From Brachybacterium tyrofermentans (GTDB lineage: Bacteria > Actinomycetota > Actinomycetes > Actinomycetales > Dermabacteraceae), in NCBI RefSeq assembly GCF_014897585.1, contig NZ_JABUXW010000016.1, forward strand, positions 1 through 64,000: a stretch of 64,000 nucleotides of DNA, given 5' to 3'. Positions 45,944-55,558 of this stretch are shown piece after piece (the stretch's first letter is position 1; every line of letters starts with the position of its first letter). The notes beneath the pieces are model-generated. The model saw nothing but the letters and a program-made list of their open reading frames with translations. It did no database searches and was not told where the DNA came from. The translations under genes and the position numbers were made by a program.

Positions 45944-46899
45944 GCGGGACTGTCCTGACTCTGTGCGGGAATGCTTTCGGACTCGGTGAGGAGCAGGTCC
46001 TCCGCGGTGGAGCTCGGCTCCTCAGCTGCGCCTGCCTGCTCGGAGTGGCCAGGATCCGCGGGGTGGCCAGGAGACGCCGCACGGTCAGCATCAGCCGTGT
46101 GCGCGCTACCAGCCGCTTCCTCGGCGCCAGCAGTGCCGTCCGTGTCGGCAGTGTGGTCGGCGTCAGCAGTGCCATCCGTGCCAGCAGCGTGGTCGGCGCC
46201 AGCAATGTGGTCGGATGCAGCGGCGTCGCCGGCCCCTGCCGCGTCACCGGCGTTCCTGTCCGCCCGCCGGTCCAGCGCCTTGTGCACGGCGTTGATCACG
46301 CGCTCCACGACGAGGGCGAGCACCACGGCTGCCACCAGCGCTGCGGTGATCGCCAGCAGATGGTGCTCACCGAACCAGGCGCCCGCCACCGCACCGATGG
46401 CGCAGGAGTAGACCGCCCACACGAAGGTGGACAGCAACGACCGGGGCCAGAACTCCTTGTGCGGGTAGCGGACCGCTCCGGCGACCAGGTTCACCGCGGT
46501 GCGGCCGAAGGGGATGTAGCGAGCGGTCATGAGGAAGACGAGAGCTCGTCGTTCCAGGCCCGTCTCGGCGGCGACGACGGCCCGTCGTCCCTTGCCCTCC
46601 CGCAGGAATTTGAACCGCTGCCACCCGATCTTCCGACCCAGGAAGTAGCCGAGGTTGTCCCCCGTCCAGGCCCCCATCCAGGCCGCGAGGCCGATCAGGA
46701 TGATGTAGGGGCGGCCGGAGGACGACCAGAGCGAGGAGAGCGAGACGATCGTCGACTCGCTGGGGATCGTCGGGAAGAAGCCGTCGAACGCCGCGAAGCC
46801 GTAGACGAGGAGGTAGATCCACCAGGCGTCGGCGACGACCATGATCCAGTCCTCGACCTGGCCGGTCAGGGACAGCATCCAGTCGACGAATCCGCCCAT
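45940..46899 (-). CDS. DedA-family membrane protein
   Basis: A 319-residue DedA/VTT-fold protein. PTIPSESTIVSLSSLW is the re-entrant loop with the functional Glu; GDNLGYFLGRKIGWQ and ARYIPFGRTAVNLVAGAV are the conserved motifs, the latter with the Arg of the transport site. The DedA core ends near 215. The last 100 residues are an Ala/Asp/Gly/Thr tail with 5-residue periods (ADHTADTDGTA and similar), encoded by 15-bp DNA repeats. DedA proteins move phospholipid carriers in other bacteria. Confidence 0.88.
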   Translation of the reverse strand: MGGFVDWMLSLTGQVEDWIMVVADAWWIYLLVYGFAAFDGFFPTIPSESTIVSLSSLWSSSGRPYIILIGLAAWMGAWTGDNLGYFLGRKIGWQRFKFLREGKGRRAVVAAETGLERRALVFLMTARYIPFGRTAVNLVAGAVRYPHKEFWPRSLLSTFVWAVYSCAIGAVAGAWFGEHHLLAITAALVAAVVLALVVERVINAVHKALDRRADRNAGDAAGAGDAAASDHIAGADHAAGTDGTADADHTADTDGTAGAEEAAGSAHTADADRAASPGHPADPGHSEQAGAAEEPSSTAEDLLLTESESIPAQSQDSPA

Positions 46900-47043
46900 G
46901 CGATCTGTCCCTCCGGTTCCTCGGTTCTGGCGACGGCCTCAGCGCCGCCTCGGTAGCACTGCCCTGCGAGAGGCTCCGCCGTGGGTGGAGCCCCTCGAGC
47001 GGTGCATGCTGCGGCGGGCGCTCGCGCACCGTCGCGATCCGGA

Positions 47044-47079
47044 GAGGCCGGCCCGGTCCTCGCGGACAGGGCCGGCCTC
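47044..47079 (-). terminator. hairpin terminator after clpC
   Basis: Eleven-base arms GAGGCCGGCCC and GGGCCGGCCTC flank an inner GTCC-TCGC-GGAC stem, so nearly the whole 36 bp folds. It starts 8 bp beyond the clpC stop. Confidence 0.8.
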
Positions 47080-47086
47080 ACACCGG

Positions 47087-49669
47087 TCAGGAGGCGCTGG
47101 CCTCCGCGTTGTCCGTGTCCGAGTTCGCCGTCCCGTCAGGACGGGACACCTCCTCGGCACGGGCCTTGGTCACCGACGCCACGTCGACCAGCTCGGTGAT
47201 CGACTCGAGAACACCGTTCTCGTCACGACGGTTGAAGGTCAGCTCGCCGAGGAGACCCTCGCCCTCCGCGTCGACGACGATCGTGTCGCCCACGTGGACC
47301 TGGCCGAAGAGGATCTTCTCCGAGAGGACGTCCTCGATGTCGCGCTGGATCGTGCGGCGCAGGGGCCGCGCTCCGAGGACCGGATCGTAGCCCTTCTCGG
47401 CGAGCAGCTTCTTGGCCCCGTCGGTGAGCTCGATGGTCATGTCCTTCTCCGCCAGTCGCACGGCGAGCTTCGCGACCATCAGGTCGACGATCTGCACGAT
47501 CTCGTCCTGCGACAGCTGCGGGAACACGACCACGTCATCGACGCGGTTGAGGAACTCGGGCTTGAAGTGCTGCTTGAGCTCCTCGTGGACCTTGGACTTC
47601 ATACGCTCGTAATCGGTGTTCAGATCGCCGCCCGCGGTGAAGCCCATGGAGACGCCCTTGGCGATGTCCCGGGTACCGAGGTTGGTGGTCATGATGATCA
47701 CGGTGTTCTTGAAGTCGACCACGCGACCCTGGGAGTCCGTGAGCCGGCCGTCCTCGAGGATCTGCAGCAGCGAGTTGAAGATGTCCACATGGGCCTTCTC
47801 CACCTCGTCGAACAGCACCACGGAGAAGGGCTTGCGCCGCACCTTCTCGGTGAGCTGGCCGCCCTCGTCGTAGCCGACGTAGCCGGGAGGCGAGCCGAAC
47901 AGGCGCGAGGCCGTGTGCTTCTCGCCGAACTCGGACATGTCGAGCTGGATGAGCGACTCGTCGTCCCCGAACAGGAACTCCGCGAGCGCCTTCGCGAGCT
48001 CGGTCTTCCCGACGCCGGTGGAGCCGGCGAAGATGAACGAGCCACCGGGACGCTTGGGGTCCTTGAGCCCGGCACGGGTGCGGCGGATCGCCTGGGACAG
48101 CGCCCGGATCGCCTCGTGCTGACCGATGACGCGCTTGTGCAGCTCGTCCTCCATGTTGAGCAGACGCGAGGACTCCTCCTCGGTGAGCTTCACGATCGGG
48201 ATGCCGGTCGAGGCGGCGAGCACCTCGGCGATGACCTCCTCGGAGACCGTGGTCACCGCATCGGTCTCCCCGTGGCGCCAGGCCTTCTCCTTCTCCTCGC
48301 GCTGCGTCTTGAGCTGCTGCTCCTCGTCACGCAGGGAGGCGGCGAGCTCGAAGTCCTGCCCGTCGATCGCCTCCTCCTTCTTCGTGCGCGCGGTCTCGAT
48401 CTGGGCGTCGAACTCCTTGAGCTCGGGCGGCGCGGTGAGACGACGGATGCGCAGACGTGCACCGGCCTCGTCGATCAGATCGATCGCCTTGTCCGGCAGG
48501 AAGCGGTCGTTGACGTAGCGGTCGGCGAGGTTCGCGGCAGCCACCAGCGCGGCATCGGTGATGGTCACGCGGTGATGCGCCTCGTACTTGTCGCGCAGCC
48601 CCTTGAGGATCTCGACCGTCAGCGCCACCGAGGGCTGATCCACCTGGATCGGCTGGAAGCGGCGCTCGAGGGCCGCATCCTTCTCGATGTGCTTGCGGTA
48701 CTCCTCGAGGGTGGTCGCCCCGATGGTCTGCAGCTCGCCGCGGGCCAGCATCGGCTTGAGGATGCTGGCGGCATCGATCGCGCCCTCGGCGGCACCGGCA
48801 CCCACGAGGGTGTGGATCTCGTCGATGAACAGGATGATGTCGCCGCGGGTGCGGATCTCCTTGAGCACCTTCTTCAGGCGCTCCTCGAAATCACCGCGGT
48901 AGCGGGAGCCGGCGACCAGCGACCCGAGGTCGAGCGTGTAGAGCTGCTTGTCCTTGAGCGTCTCGGGGACGTCCCCGGCGGTGATCGCCTGGGCCAGGCC
49001 CTCGACGACCGCGGTCTTGCCGACGCCGGGCTCGCCGATCAGCACGGGGTTGTTCTTGGTGCGGCGCGAGAGCACCTGCATCACCCGCTCGGCTTCCTTG
49101 TCCCGCCCGATGACAGGGTCGAGCTTGCCCTCGCGGGCAGCCTGGGTGAGGTTGCGGCCGAACTGGTCCAGCACGAGCGACCCGGCGGGCTGGCCCTCGG
49201 ACGGGCCGCCGGCCGTGGCCGGCTCCTTGCCCTGGTAGCCCGAGAGACGCTCGATGACCTCCTGGCGCACAGCCGACGGCTCGGCCTTGAGGCGGGAGAG
49301 GACCTTGACGGCCGTGCCCTCGCCCTCGCGCAGCAGGCCCAGCAGGATGTGCTCGGTGCCGATGTAGTTGTGTCCCAGCTGCAGCGCCTCGCGCAGGCTC
49401 AGCTCGAGCACCTTCTTCGCGCGAGGAGTGAAGGGGATGTGGCCGCTCGGGGTCTGGTTGCCCTCGCCGATGATGTCGCGAACCTGCTCGCGCACTGCAT
49501 CGAGGGTGACGCCGAGGGCTTCGAGCGCCTTGGCGCCCACGCCTTCAGCCTCATGGATCAGCCCGAGCAGGATGTGCTCGGTACCGATGTAGTTGTGATT
49601 GAGCAGCCGAGCCTCGTCCTGCGCCAGGACGACGACGCGGCGGGCGCGATCGGTGAAGCGTTCGAACAT
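47087..49669 (-). CDS. clpC: ATP-dependent Clp protease ATPase ClpC
   Basis: An 860-residue Clp/Hsp100 ATPase that unfolds substrates for ClpP. Two N-terminal repeats (both with [13 protein letters not shown]) fill 1-145. The first AAA+ domain has GEPGVGKT near 213, a UVR-type coiled middle region near 415-460 ([16 protein letters not shown]), and the second AAA+ domain has [20 protein letters not shown] near 550. It is the essential actinobacterial ClpC. It stands alone, with a ClgR-like operator upstream and a hairpin downstream. Confidence 0.97.
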   Translation of the reverse strand: MFERFTDRARRVVVLAQDEARLLNHNYIGTEHILLGLIHEAEGVGAKALEALGVTLDAVREQVRDIIGEGNQTPSGHIPFTPRAKKVLELSLREALQLGHNYIGTEHILLGLLREGEGTAVKVLSRLKAEPSAVRQEVIERLSGYQGKEPATAGGPSEGQPAGSLVLDQFGRNLTQAAREGKLDPVIGRDKEAERVMQVLSRRTKNNPVLIGEPGVGKTAVVEGLAQAITAGDVPETLKDKQLYTLDLGSLVAGSRYRGDFEERLKKVLKEIRTRGDIILFIDEIHTLVGAGAAEGAIDAASILKPMLARGELQTIGATTLEEYRKHIEKDAALERRFQPIQVDQPSVALTVEILKGLRDKYEAHHRVTITDAALVAAANLADRYVNDRFLPDKAIDLIDEAGARLRIRRLTAPPELKEFDAQIETARTKKEEAIDGQDFELAASLRDEEQQLKTQREEKEKAWRHGETDAVTTVSEEVIAEVLAASTGIPIVKLTEEESSRLLNMEDELHKRVIGQHEAIRALSQAIRRTRAGLKDPKRPGGSFIFAGSTGVGKTELAKALAEFLFGDDESLIQLDMSEFGEKHTASRLFGSPPGYVGYDEGGQLTEKVRRKPFSVVLFDEVEKAHVDIFNSLLQILEDGRLTDSQGRVVDFKNTVIIMTTNLGTRDIAKGVSMGFTAGGDLNTDYERMKSKVHEELKQHFKPEFLNRVDDVVVFPQLSQDEIVQIVDLMVAKLAVRLAEKDMTIELTDGAKKLLAEKGYDPVLGARPLRRTIQRDIEDVLSEKILFGQVHVGDTIVVDAEGEGLLGELTFNRRDENGVLESITELVDVASVTKARAEEVSRPDGTANSDTDNAEASAS

Positions 49670-49738
49670 GGTCCTCCCCCGTCCGGTGGTGGTGATGGAT
49701 CGAGACTACGCGGGTTCGGCCCGGAAGCCGCGCCTGTT

Positions 49739-49749
49739 CGCCGCTGGCG
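49739..49749. promoter_or_regulatory. candidate ClgR operator upstream of clpC
   Basis: CGCCGCTGGCG matches the reported ClgR core CGCYNANRGCG at all but one defined position and lies 70 bp before the clpC start, just upstream of a possible -10 TAGTCT (49703-49708, minus). ClgR activates clp genes in Streptomyces and Corynebacterium; the match here is inference. The remainder of the 305-bp spacer up to 49974 shows no gene. Confidence 0.4.
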
Positions 49750-49974
49750 TGATGCGCAGCCGGCCCGGTGCCGACACGGCCCGTCCCCGCTCCTGCGATC
49801 AGGCTCTTCCGGCTCCCTCCTCCCGGCCTCCCGCGCCCAGCCCCGAACACGGGCCCGGGTCTGGGCCGGGGTCTGGGTGACTGCGTCGTACCTGCCCCGC
49901 ACGGCGCAGCGGTCGACTAGCATCGATCACGTCGTGACCGGCACGTACGCCGGTCCAGCGAGGAGTAGGACGCG

Positions 49975-50667
49975 ATGCCAGCACCGCATGCCGTGACCGA
50001 CCGGGCCATCGATGCGATCAAGCAGATGATCATCGACGGCGAACTCGGTCCCGCGGACCGTCTGCCCCCGGAGAAGGAGCTCGCCGAACGCATCGGCGTG
50101 AGCCGCAACTCCCTGCGCGAGGCCGTCAAGGCGCTCTCGGTGATCCGCGTGCTCGACGTGCGCCAGGGGGATGGCACCTACGTCACCTCGCTCGCGCCGA
50201 GCGTGCTCGTGGAATCCCTGGGGTTCATCCTCGACCTGCACCAGGGGTCCGGCGAGGGACAGATCCTCGAGGTGCGGCGGCTGCTCGAGCCGACAGCTGT
50301 CGAGCAGGCCTGCTCGCATCTGAGCGAGCATGACTTCGAGCGCCTCGAGCAGCTCATGGTCGACCTCTCCGACCACTCCTCGGTCGAGGAGCTGGTGCAG
50401 GCGGACATCGACTTCCATCAGCTCATCACGAGTCGCTGCCCCAACGCCTATCTCACCTCGATGCTCGAGGGCCTCGCGAGCGCGACCGCCCGGGCCCGGG
50501 TCTGGAGAGGACTCACGGAGGATGCCGCCGTGGAGTCCACGCTCGCCGAGCACCGCCGCATCCTCGACGCGCTGAAGGCCGGTCGCGGAGATCTCGCGCG
50601 GGTGCATGCCGCCGCCCACATCGGTGGCGTCGAGAGCTGGATCCAGAAGGGGACCACGGTCGTCTGA
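49975..50667 (+). CDS. FadR/GntR-family regulator with FCD domain
   Basis: A 230-residue regulator. Winged helix: IKQMIIDGELGPADRLPPEK, ELAERIGVSRNSLREAVKAL, QGDGTYVTS. The FCD ligand domain follows with EVRRLLEPTAVEQA, DIDFHQLITSRCPN and LAEHRRILDALKAGRGDLAR carrying the metal-binding Asp/His pattern. It is convergent with the fucose catabolic genes and is the only regulator beside them, so it is the likely repressor of that island; such regulators often sense sugar acids such as L-fuconate. Confidence 0.88.
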   Translation: MPAPHAVTDRAIDAIKQMIIDGELGPADRLPPEKELAERIGVSRNSLREAVKALSVIRVLDVRQGDGTYVTSLAPSVLVESLGFILDLHQGSGEGQILEVRRLLEPTAVEQACSHLSEHDFERLEQLMVDLSDHSSVEELVQADIDFHQLITSRCPNAYLTSMLEGLASATARARVWRGLTEDAAVESTLAEHRRILDALKAGRGDLARVHAAAHIGGVESWIQKGTTVV

Positions 50668-50695
50668 CCGACGTCGCGCCCGCCACCACCCGGAG

Positions 50696-51643
50696 TCAGG
50701 GCCTGTCGTCGGCCGCCCGCCGGTACACGCGCTCCGCTGTGCCGTGCAGGACCAGCTCGCGGTCCTCGACCGGCAGCTCCGTCAGCAGCGCCAGCAGGTC
50801 GCCCGTCCCGGATCGGAGATCGAAGGGCACGGGGGCGATCGGCCAGTCGCTGCCGAACATCAGCCGCTCCGGCCCGAAGAGGTCCAGGGCCAGGTCGACA
50901 GCGGCGCGGAGATCCTCGACAGCGGCGTACCCCTGACCGCTCGTGGACAGGCCCGAGAGCTTCGCGACCGTCGTCCCGCACCCGGCGAAGCCCCGCAGGG
51001 CCTGCTCCCAGCGGGCCATCTCCCGTGCGTCCCCCAGCGGCGGCTTGCCGAGATGATCGAGCACCACGACCAGGTCGTCGACCTCGCCGGCGAGGCGGGT
51101 CGCCTGGTCGAGATGCCGAGGGTAGGCATCTGGGACATCCAGCGGCAGCCCGCGGCCGGCGAGCAGCGCCAGACTCCCCCGGACCGCAGGCCGGTCCAGG
51201 AAGCCCGGATCCGGATCATCGTGGACGAGATGGCGCACGCCCACGACCCGGCGCATCATCGCGGCGTCGTCCAGCATCGTCGCGGTGTCCACGGGATCGG
51301 CGAGCGGCAGCCAGGCGACGACGTCGACCCGGTCCACGCTCCCCTGGCCTGCCTCGGCGTGCGCCTCGACGAGCTCTGCGGCGTCCAGCATCGCGCGGGT
51401 GTCCTCGAGCGTGTCATCGGCCTGCACCAGGACGACGCGAGTGGTGCCGAGCGCGCCGTGCTGCGGGGCGACCTCCTCCCAACGGGCGTCGCGCCGCAGC
51501 GCCTCCGGCGCTCCCTCGAGCCAGCCGTACCCGCCGCCGGAGCGGTCCCACAGGTGCAGATGGGTGTCCGTGAGGCGGATGTCGGTGGGAACGGTGTCCG
51601 AGAGGTGGGCCCCCGTGCGACGGGCCTGCGCCGCCTCACGCAC
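50696..51643 (-). CDS. amidohydrolase, probable L-fucono-lactonase
   Basis: A 315-residue metal-dependent hydrolase of the COG3618 group. DTHLHLWDRSGGGYGWL supplies the HxH metal site; VVVLDHLGKPPLGD and LMFGSDWPIAPVPFDL are the His and Asp motifs. COG3618 enzymes include lactonases of the L-fucose and L-rhamnose pathways. It follows a sugar dehydrogenase (8-nt overlap) and precedes nothing on its strand, which fits the lactone-opening step. Start GTG chosen for the overlap; a GTG 51 bp later is possible. Confidence 0.78.
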   Translation of the reverse strand: MREAAQARRTGAHLSDTVPTDIRLTDTHLHLWDRSGGGYGWLEGAPEALRRDARWEEVAPQHGALGTTRVVLVQADDTLEDTRAMLDAAELVEAHAEAGQGSVDRVDVVAWLPLADPVDTATMLDDAAMMRRVVGVRHLVHDDPDPGFLDRPAVRGSLALLAGRGLPLDVPDAYPRHLDQATRLAGEVDDLVVVLDHLGKPPLGDAREMARWEQALRGFAGCGTTVAKLSGLSTSGQGYAAVEDLRAAVDLALDLFGPERLMFGSDWPIAPVPFDLRSGTGDLLALLTELPVEDRELVLHGTAERVYRRAADDRP

Positions 51644-52625
51644 CGATCTGCTCCCACAGCTCCTCGAGGATGACCTGGTCGATGCGCTCGATGTTCTGGC
51701 GCACCTGGTCCGCCGTGCGCATGCCCAGCACGACCGAGGAGATCGCCGGGTGCCGCAGCGGGTAGCGGATCGCCAGGTCCGGCAGCTCGACCCCATGCTC
51801 CTCGGCGAGCGCGGCCAGCTCACGTGCTCGCTGCAGGAGGTCCTCGGGGGCGTCGCCGTACTCGTACTTCGCCGTATCGGGCACCACAGGTCGCGAGAGG
51901 ATCCCGGAGTTGAACACCGAGACCGCCACGACCTCGACACCGTGCTCGAGGCATGCGGGCAGCAGCTCCGCCGCGGCCGGCTGCTCGAGCAGGGTGTAGC
52001 GCCCGGACATCATGACCACGTCGATCAGGCCGGTGCGTGCCGCGCGCGTGAGCACGCCGGCGTCCTTGGAGCCCACGCCGATGCGGCTGATGAGCCCTTC
52101 GTCGCGCATCGCGACGAGCGCGGCGAGCGCCTCGTCCATCGAGTGCTCCTCGGGCGCCTCCTCGGGGTCGTGGAGGTAGAGGATGTCCACGCTGTCCAGG
52201 CCCAGGCGTTCGAGCGAATCGGCGTGGCTGCGACGGATGCCCTCCTCGGTCATGTCCCAGCGGCGCACGAAGTCGTTCGGCACGGCGAACTCGTTGTCCA
52301 TGTCGTCACCGTCGCCGGGTCCGGGGACCAGCAGGCGGCCCACCTTCGTCGAGATCAGGTACTCCTCGCGGGGATACGGCGCCAGCAGCGCGCCGAGGCG
52401 CCGTTCGCTGGTGCCGACCCCGTAATGGGGCGCCGTGTCGTACATGCGGATGCCGCCCTCCCAGGCGGCCTCGACGGCGCCGCGGGCCTCCTCCTCGGTG
52501 GTGACGCGGAAGATGTTCCCGAGCTGGGCGGCGCCATAGCCGAGCTCCGGCAGGCGGGCCGGTCCGGGACGGCGGTGGCGGGCGGACTCGACGGGACCGG
52601 GAGTTGCGGACTCCATGGGCTTCAC
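51636..52625 (-). CDS. aldo/keto reductase, probable L-fucose dehydrogenase
   Basis: A 329-residue AKR. LGYGAAQLGNIFRV is the first strand, MYDTAPHYGVGTSERRLG has the catalytic Asp and Tyr, STKVGRLL the Lys and LYLHDPEE the His. This subgroup contains D-threo-aldose/L-fucose 1-dehydrogenases. Start GTG overlaps the fucosidase stop (GTGA). In context it would oxidise L-fucose to L-fucono-lactone; specificity is inferred. Confidence 0.8.
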   Translation of the reverse strand: MKPMESATPGPVESARHRRPGPARLPELGYGAAQLGNIFRVTTEEEARGAVEAAWEGGIRMYDTAPHYGVGTSERRLGALLAPYPREEYLISTKVGRLLVPGPGDGDDMDNEFAVPNDFVRRWDMTEEGIRRSHADSLERLGLDSVDILYLHDPEEAPEEHSMDEALAALVAMRDEGLISRIGVGSKDAGVLTRAARTGLIDVVMMSGRYTLLEQPAAAELLPACLEHGVEVVAVSVFNSGILSRPVVPDTAKYEYGDAPEDLLQRARELAALAEEHGVELPDLAIRYPLRHPAISSVVLGMRTADQVRQNIERIDQVILEELWEQIGA

Positions 52626-53977
52626 TCCTCGAAGGTGGGGATCGGCGGGCTGCTCTGCGCGCCGGGGGCCTGATCGAACCACAGTTCGATCACCGGCAGC
52701 AGGACGTCCGGCCGACGGATGGGCAGGGTCATCGTCAGCACGTCGGAGCCGAGACCTGCCGGGGTCATGTTCATGGCCTGCTGGTCGGGATCGATCGTGC
52801 TCAGGGCGACCTCGGACCCATCATGCAGGAACCGAGCGAAGCGCACCGCTCCCGACAGGCCGGGCAGGTGGAGGTGCTGCATCGGCCAGGTCGTCAGGTG
52901 CACGTACAGCCGGTCCCCGCGCTGGGTGAGCACGGTCCCCTGCGGCGCAACCAGGCCATCGGCCGGGCCCGCTCCATGGACCGAGGCGGAGTGCAGGTCC
53001 ATCCACTCCCCGATCCGGCGCAGGATCTCCCGGTCGGGCGACGAGACGGCTCCGCGGCCGTCGGGCCCGACGTTCAGCAGGAGGTTGCCGCCCTTGGCCA
53101 CGGAGTCCACAAGCATCCGCACCAGCAGGTCGGGACTCTTGTGGTCGTGGTTGTCGCGGTCATACCCCCAGGATCCGTTGGTGGTCTGGCAGACCTCCCA
53201 GCGCAGGGGATCGCCGCCTGAGGTGGCAATCGGGGCGGCCGGCTGGTACTGCTCGGGGGTGACGAGGTCGCCGGGGATGCCGAGCCGGTCGTTGACCACG
53301 CAGGTGGGCTGCAGCTCGCGCACCATCGCCAGCAGTGTCTCCGCATCCCAGTCCTCGGGGCCCTTGCCGTCCCGGTCAGGGTTGGTGAAGTCGAAGAAGA
53401 GGTAGTCGATCCTCCCGTAGTTCGTGAGCAGCTCCCGCACCTGGGCATGGAGGTACTTCCGATAGCGGCCCATGTCGCGGTGGGAATTCAGCTCCGCGGC
53501 GTCCTCCCGGTCGCGCAGCGGATGGCTGACATCGATCGTGAAATCCGGATGCGCCCAGTCGAGCAGCGAGTGGTAGAAGCCGACGTGGAGGCCCTCGGCG
53601 CGCAGCGCGTCGACGAACTCGCGCACCAGATCGCGGCCGCAGACGTCCGGCGCCGAGTAGTCCGTGTGCTCCGTCTCGAACAGGCAGAATCCCTCGTGGT
53701 GCTTGGTGGTGAGCACGGCGTAGCGCATGCCGGCCTCGCGGGCCCGGCGGGCGATATCCGGGGCGTCGAACCGATCGGGATCGAAGAACTCCGTATAGCT
53801 GCTGTAGTCCTCGAGGGTGCGGTGCTCACGCGTCATCGACCATTCGTGCCGCGCCGGGATCGCGTAGAGGCCGAAGTGCACGAAGAGCCCGAACCGGGCG
53901 TCGTCGAACCAGGCGTGAGGGTCGGCGTCGACGCCTTCGAGGCGCGACGCCGGCGAGGGTGCATCGATGCGGCTCAC
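52622..53977 (-). CDS. alpha-L-fucosidase, GH29 (A-type)
   Basis: A 451-residue GH29 hydrolase without a signal peptide, so it acts in the cytoplasm. [20 protein letters not shown] is the N-terminal signature, [10 protein letters not shown] (91-100) lines the fucose site, and [10 protein letters not shown] has the nucleophile Asp196. A C-terminal beta domain follows. The sequence looks like the broad-specificity GH29-A type. The ATG overlaps the dehydratase stop (ATGA) and the next gene overlaps its stop. Confidence 0.85.
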   Translation of the reverse strand: MSRIDAPSPASRLEGVDADPHAWFDDARFGLFVHFGLYAIPARHEWSMTREHRTLEDYSSYTEFFDPDRFDAPDIARRAREAGMRYAVLTTKHHEGFCLFETEHTDYSAPDVCGRDLVREFVDALRAEGLHVGFYHSLLDWAHPDFTIDVSHPLRDREDAAELNSHRDMGRYRKYLHAQVRELLTNYGRIDYLFFDFTNPDRDGKGPEDWDAETLLAMVRELQPTCVVNDRLGIPGDLVTPEQYQPAAPIATSGGDPLRWEVCQTTNGSWGYDRDNHDHKSPDLLVRMLVDSVAKGGNLLLNVGPDGRGAVSSPDREILRRIGEWMDLHSASVHGAGPADGLVAPQGTVLTQRGDRLYVHLTTWPMQHLHLPGLSGAVRFARFLHDGSEVALSTIDPDQQAMNMTPAGLGSDVLTMTLPIRRPDVLLPVIELWFDQAPGAQSSPPIPTFEE

Positions 53978-55275
53978 GGGAGGAGCTCCTTCCAGACCGG
54001 GCCGTCCGGGAAACGGTGGTCTGCGATCGACCCGGCGTGCATCCGGGCACCGATGCCGGGCTTCTCCGGCGGGAGATAGCGCCCGTGCTCAAGCCTCACG
54101 GGTTCGACGAAGTGCTCGTGGAGATGGTCGACATGCTCGATTCGGCGATCCTCGAAGGAGCCGCTGATGGCCACGAAGTCGAGCATCGACAGGTGCTGGA
54201 CCATCTCGCACAATCCCACTCCTCCTGCATGCGGGCAGACAGGGATCCCGAACTTGGCGGCCAGCAGCAGGATCGCAATGTTCTCGTGAACTCCCCCGAC
54301 CCGCGTGGCGTCGATCTGCACGATATCCACCGCCCTCGCCTGGAGCAGCTGCTTGAACATGACGCGATTGTGCACGTGCTCGCCGGTAGCGACACGGATC
54401 GGCGCGATGCGCCGGCGGATCTCGGCGTGCGCGAGGATGTCATCAGGACTGGTCGGCTCCTCGATCCAGTACGGATCCTGGGGACGGAGGGCATTCATCC
54501 AGTTCTCGGCTTCCTGGACCCCCCAGCGCTGGTTGGCATCCGCCGCGATGGGGAAACCCTCCCCCAGCACCTTTCGGGCGATCGAGAAGCGCCGGATATC
54601 GTCGTCGAGATCCGCACCGACTTTCAGCTTGACCATCTCGAAGCCGTCGTCCGCTGCTTCGCAGAGAAGTCGCTCGAGCTTCTGGTCGTCGTAGCCCAAC
54701 CATCCGGGCGTCGTCGTGTACGCCGGGAACCCCTTCGCTTCGAGCTCCTCGATCCGCTCCGTGCGACCAGGGGCTGCACGTTCGAGGATCCCCAGCGCCT
54801 CCTCGCGCGTGAGGGCGTCCTCGAGGTACCGGAAGTCGACAAGATCGACGAGCTCACGGGGGGAGAGATCCGAGAGCACTCTCCACAGCGGCTTGTCCTC
54901 GCGGACGCAGCGCAGATCCCAGAGCGCGTTGATGACCGCACCGATCGCCATCTGCATGACGCCCTTCTCCGGACCCAGCCAGCGCAGCTGGGAGTCGGCC
55001 GTCATCGCCGCACCCGCCGCTCCGACGTCACTCAGGACCTCGTCGACGTCCCGGTTGAGCAGATGATGCGATAACGCACGGATGGCCGCGCCCTGCACGT
55101 CGTTCCCGCGACCGATCGTGAAGACCAGACTCACGCCGCTGTCGCCGTCGGAGGTCCCGATCTCGAGATAGGCGGCCGAATAGTCAGGGTCCTTGTTCAT
55201 CGCATCGGAGCCGTCGAGCGAAGTCGACGTCGGGAACCGGACGTCGGTGACGTCGAGGGTCGTGAACGTGGGCAT
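53974..55275 (-). CDS. L-fuconate dehydratase, enolase superfamily
   Basis: A 433-residue enolase-superfamily enzyme that turns L-fuconate into 2-keto-3-deoxy-L-fuconate. The acid/base Lys pair is K216/K218 (VKLKVG), metal ligands D246 (AADANQRW), E272 (IEEPTSPDD) and E299 (ATGEHVHNR), and the base H349 ([13 protein letters not shown]). These sit at the same spacing as in characterised FucD. It heads a four-gene operon with fucosidase, dehydrogenase and lactonase, linked by overlaps. AAGGAAG serves as ribosome site. Confidence 0.9.
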   Translation of the reverse strand: MPTFTTLDVTDVRFPTSTSLDGSDAMNKDPDYSAAYLEIGTSDGDSGVSLVFTIGRGNDVQGAAIRALSHHLLNRDVDEVLSDVGAAGAAMTADSQLRWLGPEKGVMQMAIGAVINALWDLRCVREDKPLWRVLSDLSPRELVDLVDFRYLEDALTREEALGILERAAPGRTERIEELEAKGFPAYTTTPGWLGYDDQKLERLLCEAADDGFEMVKLKVGADLDDDIRRFSIARKVLGEGFPIAADANQRWGVQEAENWMNALRPQDPYWIEEPTSPDDILAHAEIRRRIAPIRVATGEHVHNRVMFKQLLQARAVDIVQIDATRVGGVHENIAILLLAAKFGIPVCPHAGGVGLCEMVQHLSMLDFVAISGSFEDRRIEHVDHLHEHFVEPVRLEHGRYLPPEKPGIGARMHAGSIADHRFPDGPVWKELLP

Positions 55276-55558
55276 CGAGTACTTCCTTGCAAGACGTGGG
55301 TCGTTGCGCCCGCGGCACGGACACCAACAAGACCTCGGATGTCTGACGAGACTACCGCACTCCCAGTCCAGACCCAAGACCTGCACCCCCGATTCGCCGC
55401 CCGCAAAGCCCCAGGTCAGAGACACTCCGTCGATGAGCCGTAATGCTAGATGACAGAAATGGTCCAACATCACTGAAAGTCTTGCCGCACCCATCGGGCC
55501 TATGTATTAGTCCGTATGTTCCACCACACACATCCGGCGTACTGGCTGAGGAGTCTTC
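55276..55558. promoter_or_regulatory. divergent control region of the fucose island with FadR-type sites
   Basis: A 283-bp spacer between the two divergent operons, AT-richer than the genes. Two 11-mers match the FadR-type consensus TNGTNNNACNA at 10 of 11 positions: ATGTCTGACGA (55339-55349), on the dehydratase side, and TGGTCCAACAT (55460-55470), on the transporter side. TATGTATTAG near 55501-55510 is a possible -10 region. The CTGAGGAG ribosome site of the binding-protein gene ends the region. Confidence 0.45.

Noticed and set aside
46841-49996. A 1051-codon plus-strand open frame opposite clpC
   Set aside because: It is antisense to a clear ClpC gene. High GC removes stops from the opposite frame; the peptide has no recognisable domain.
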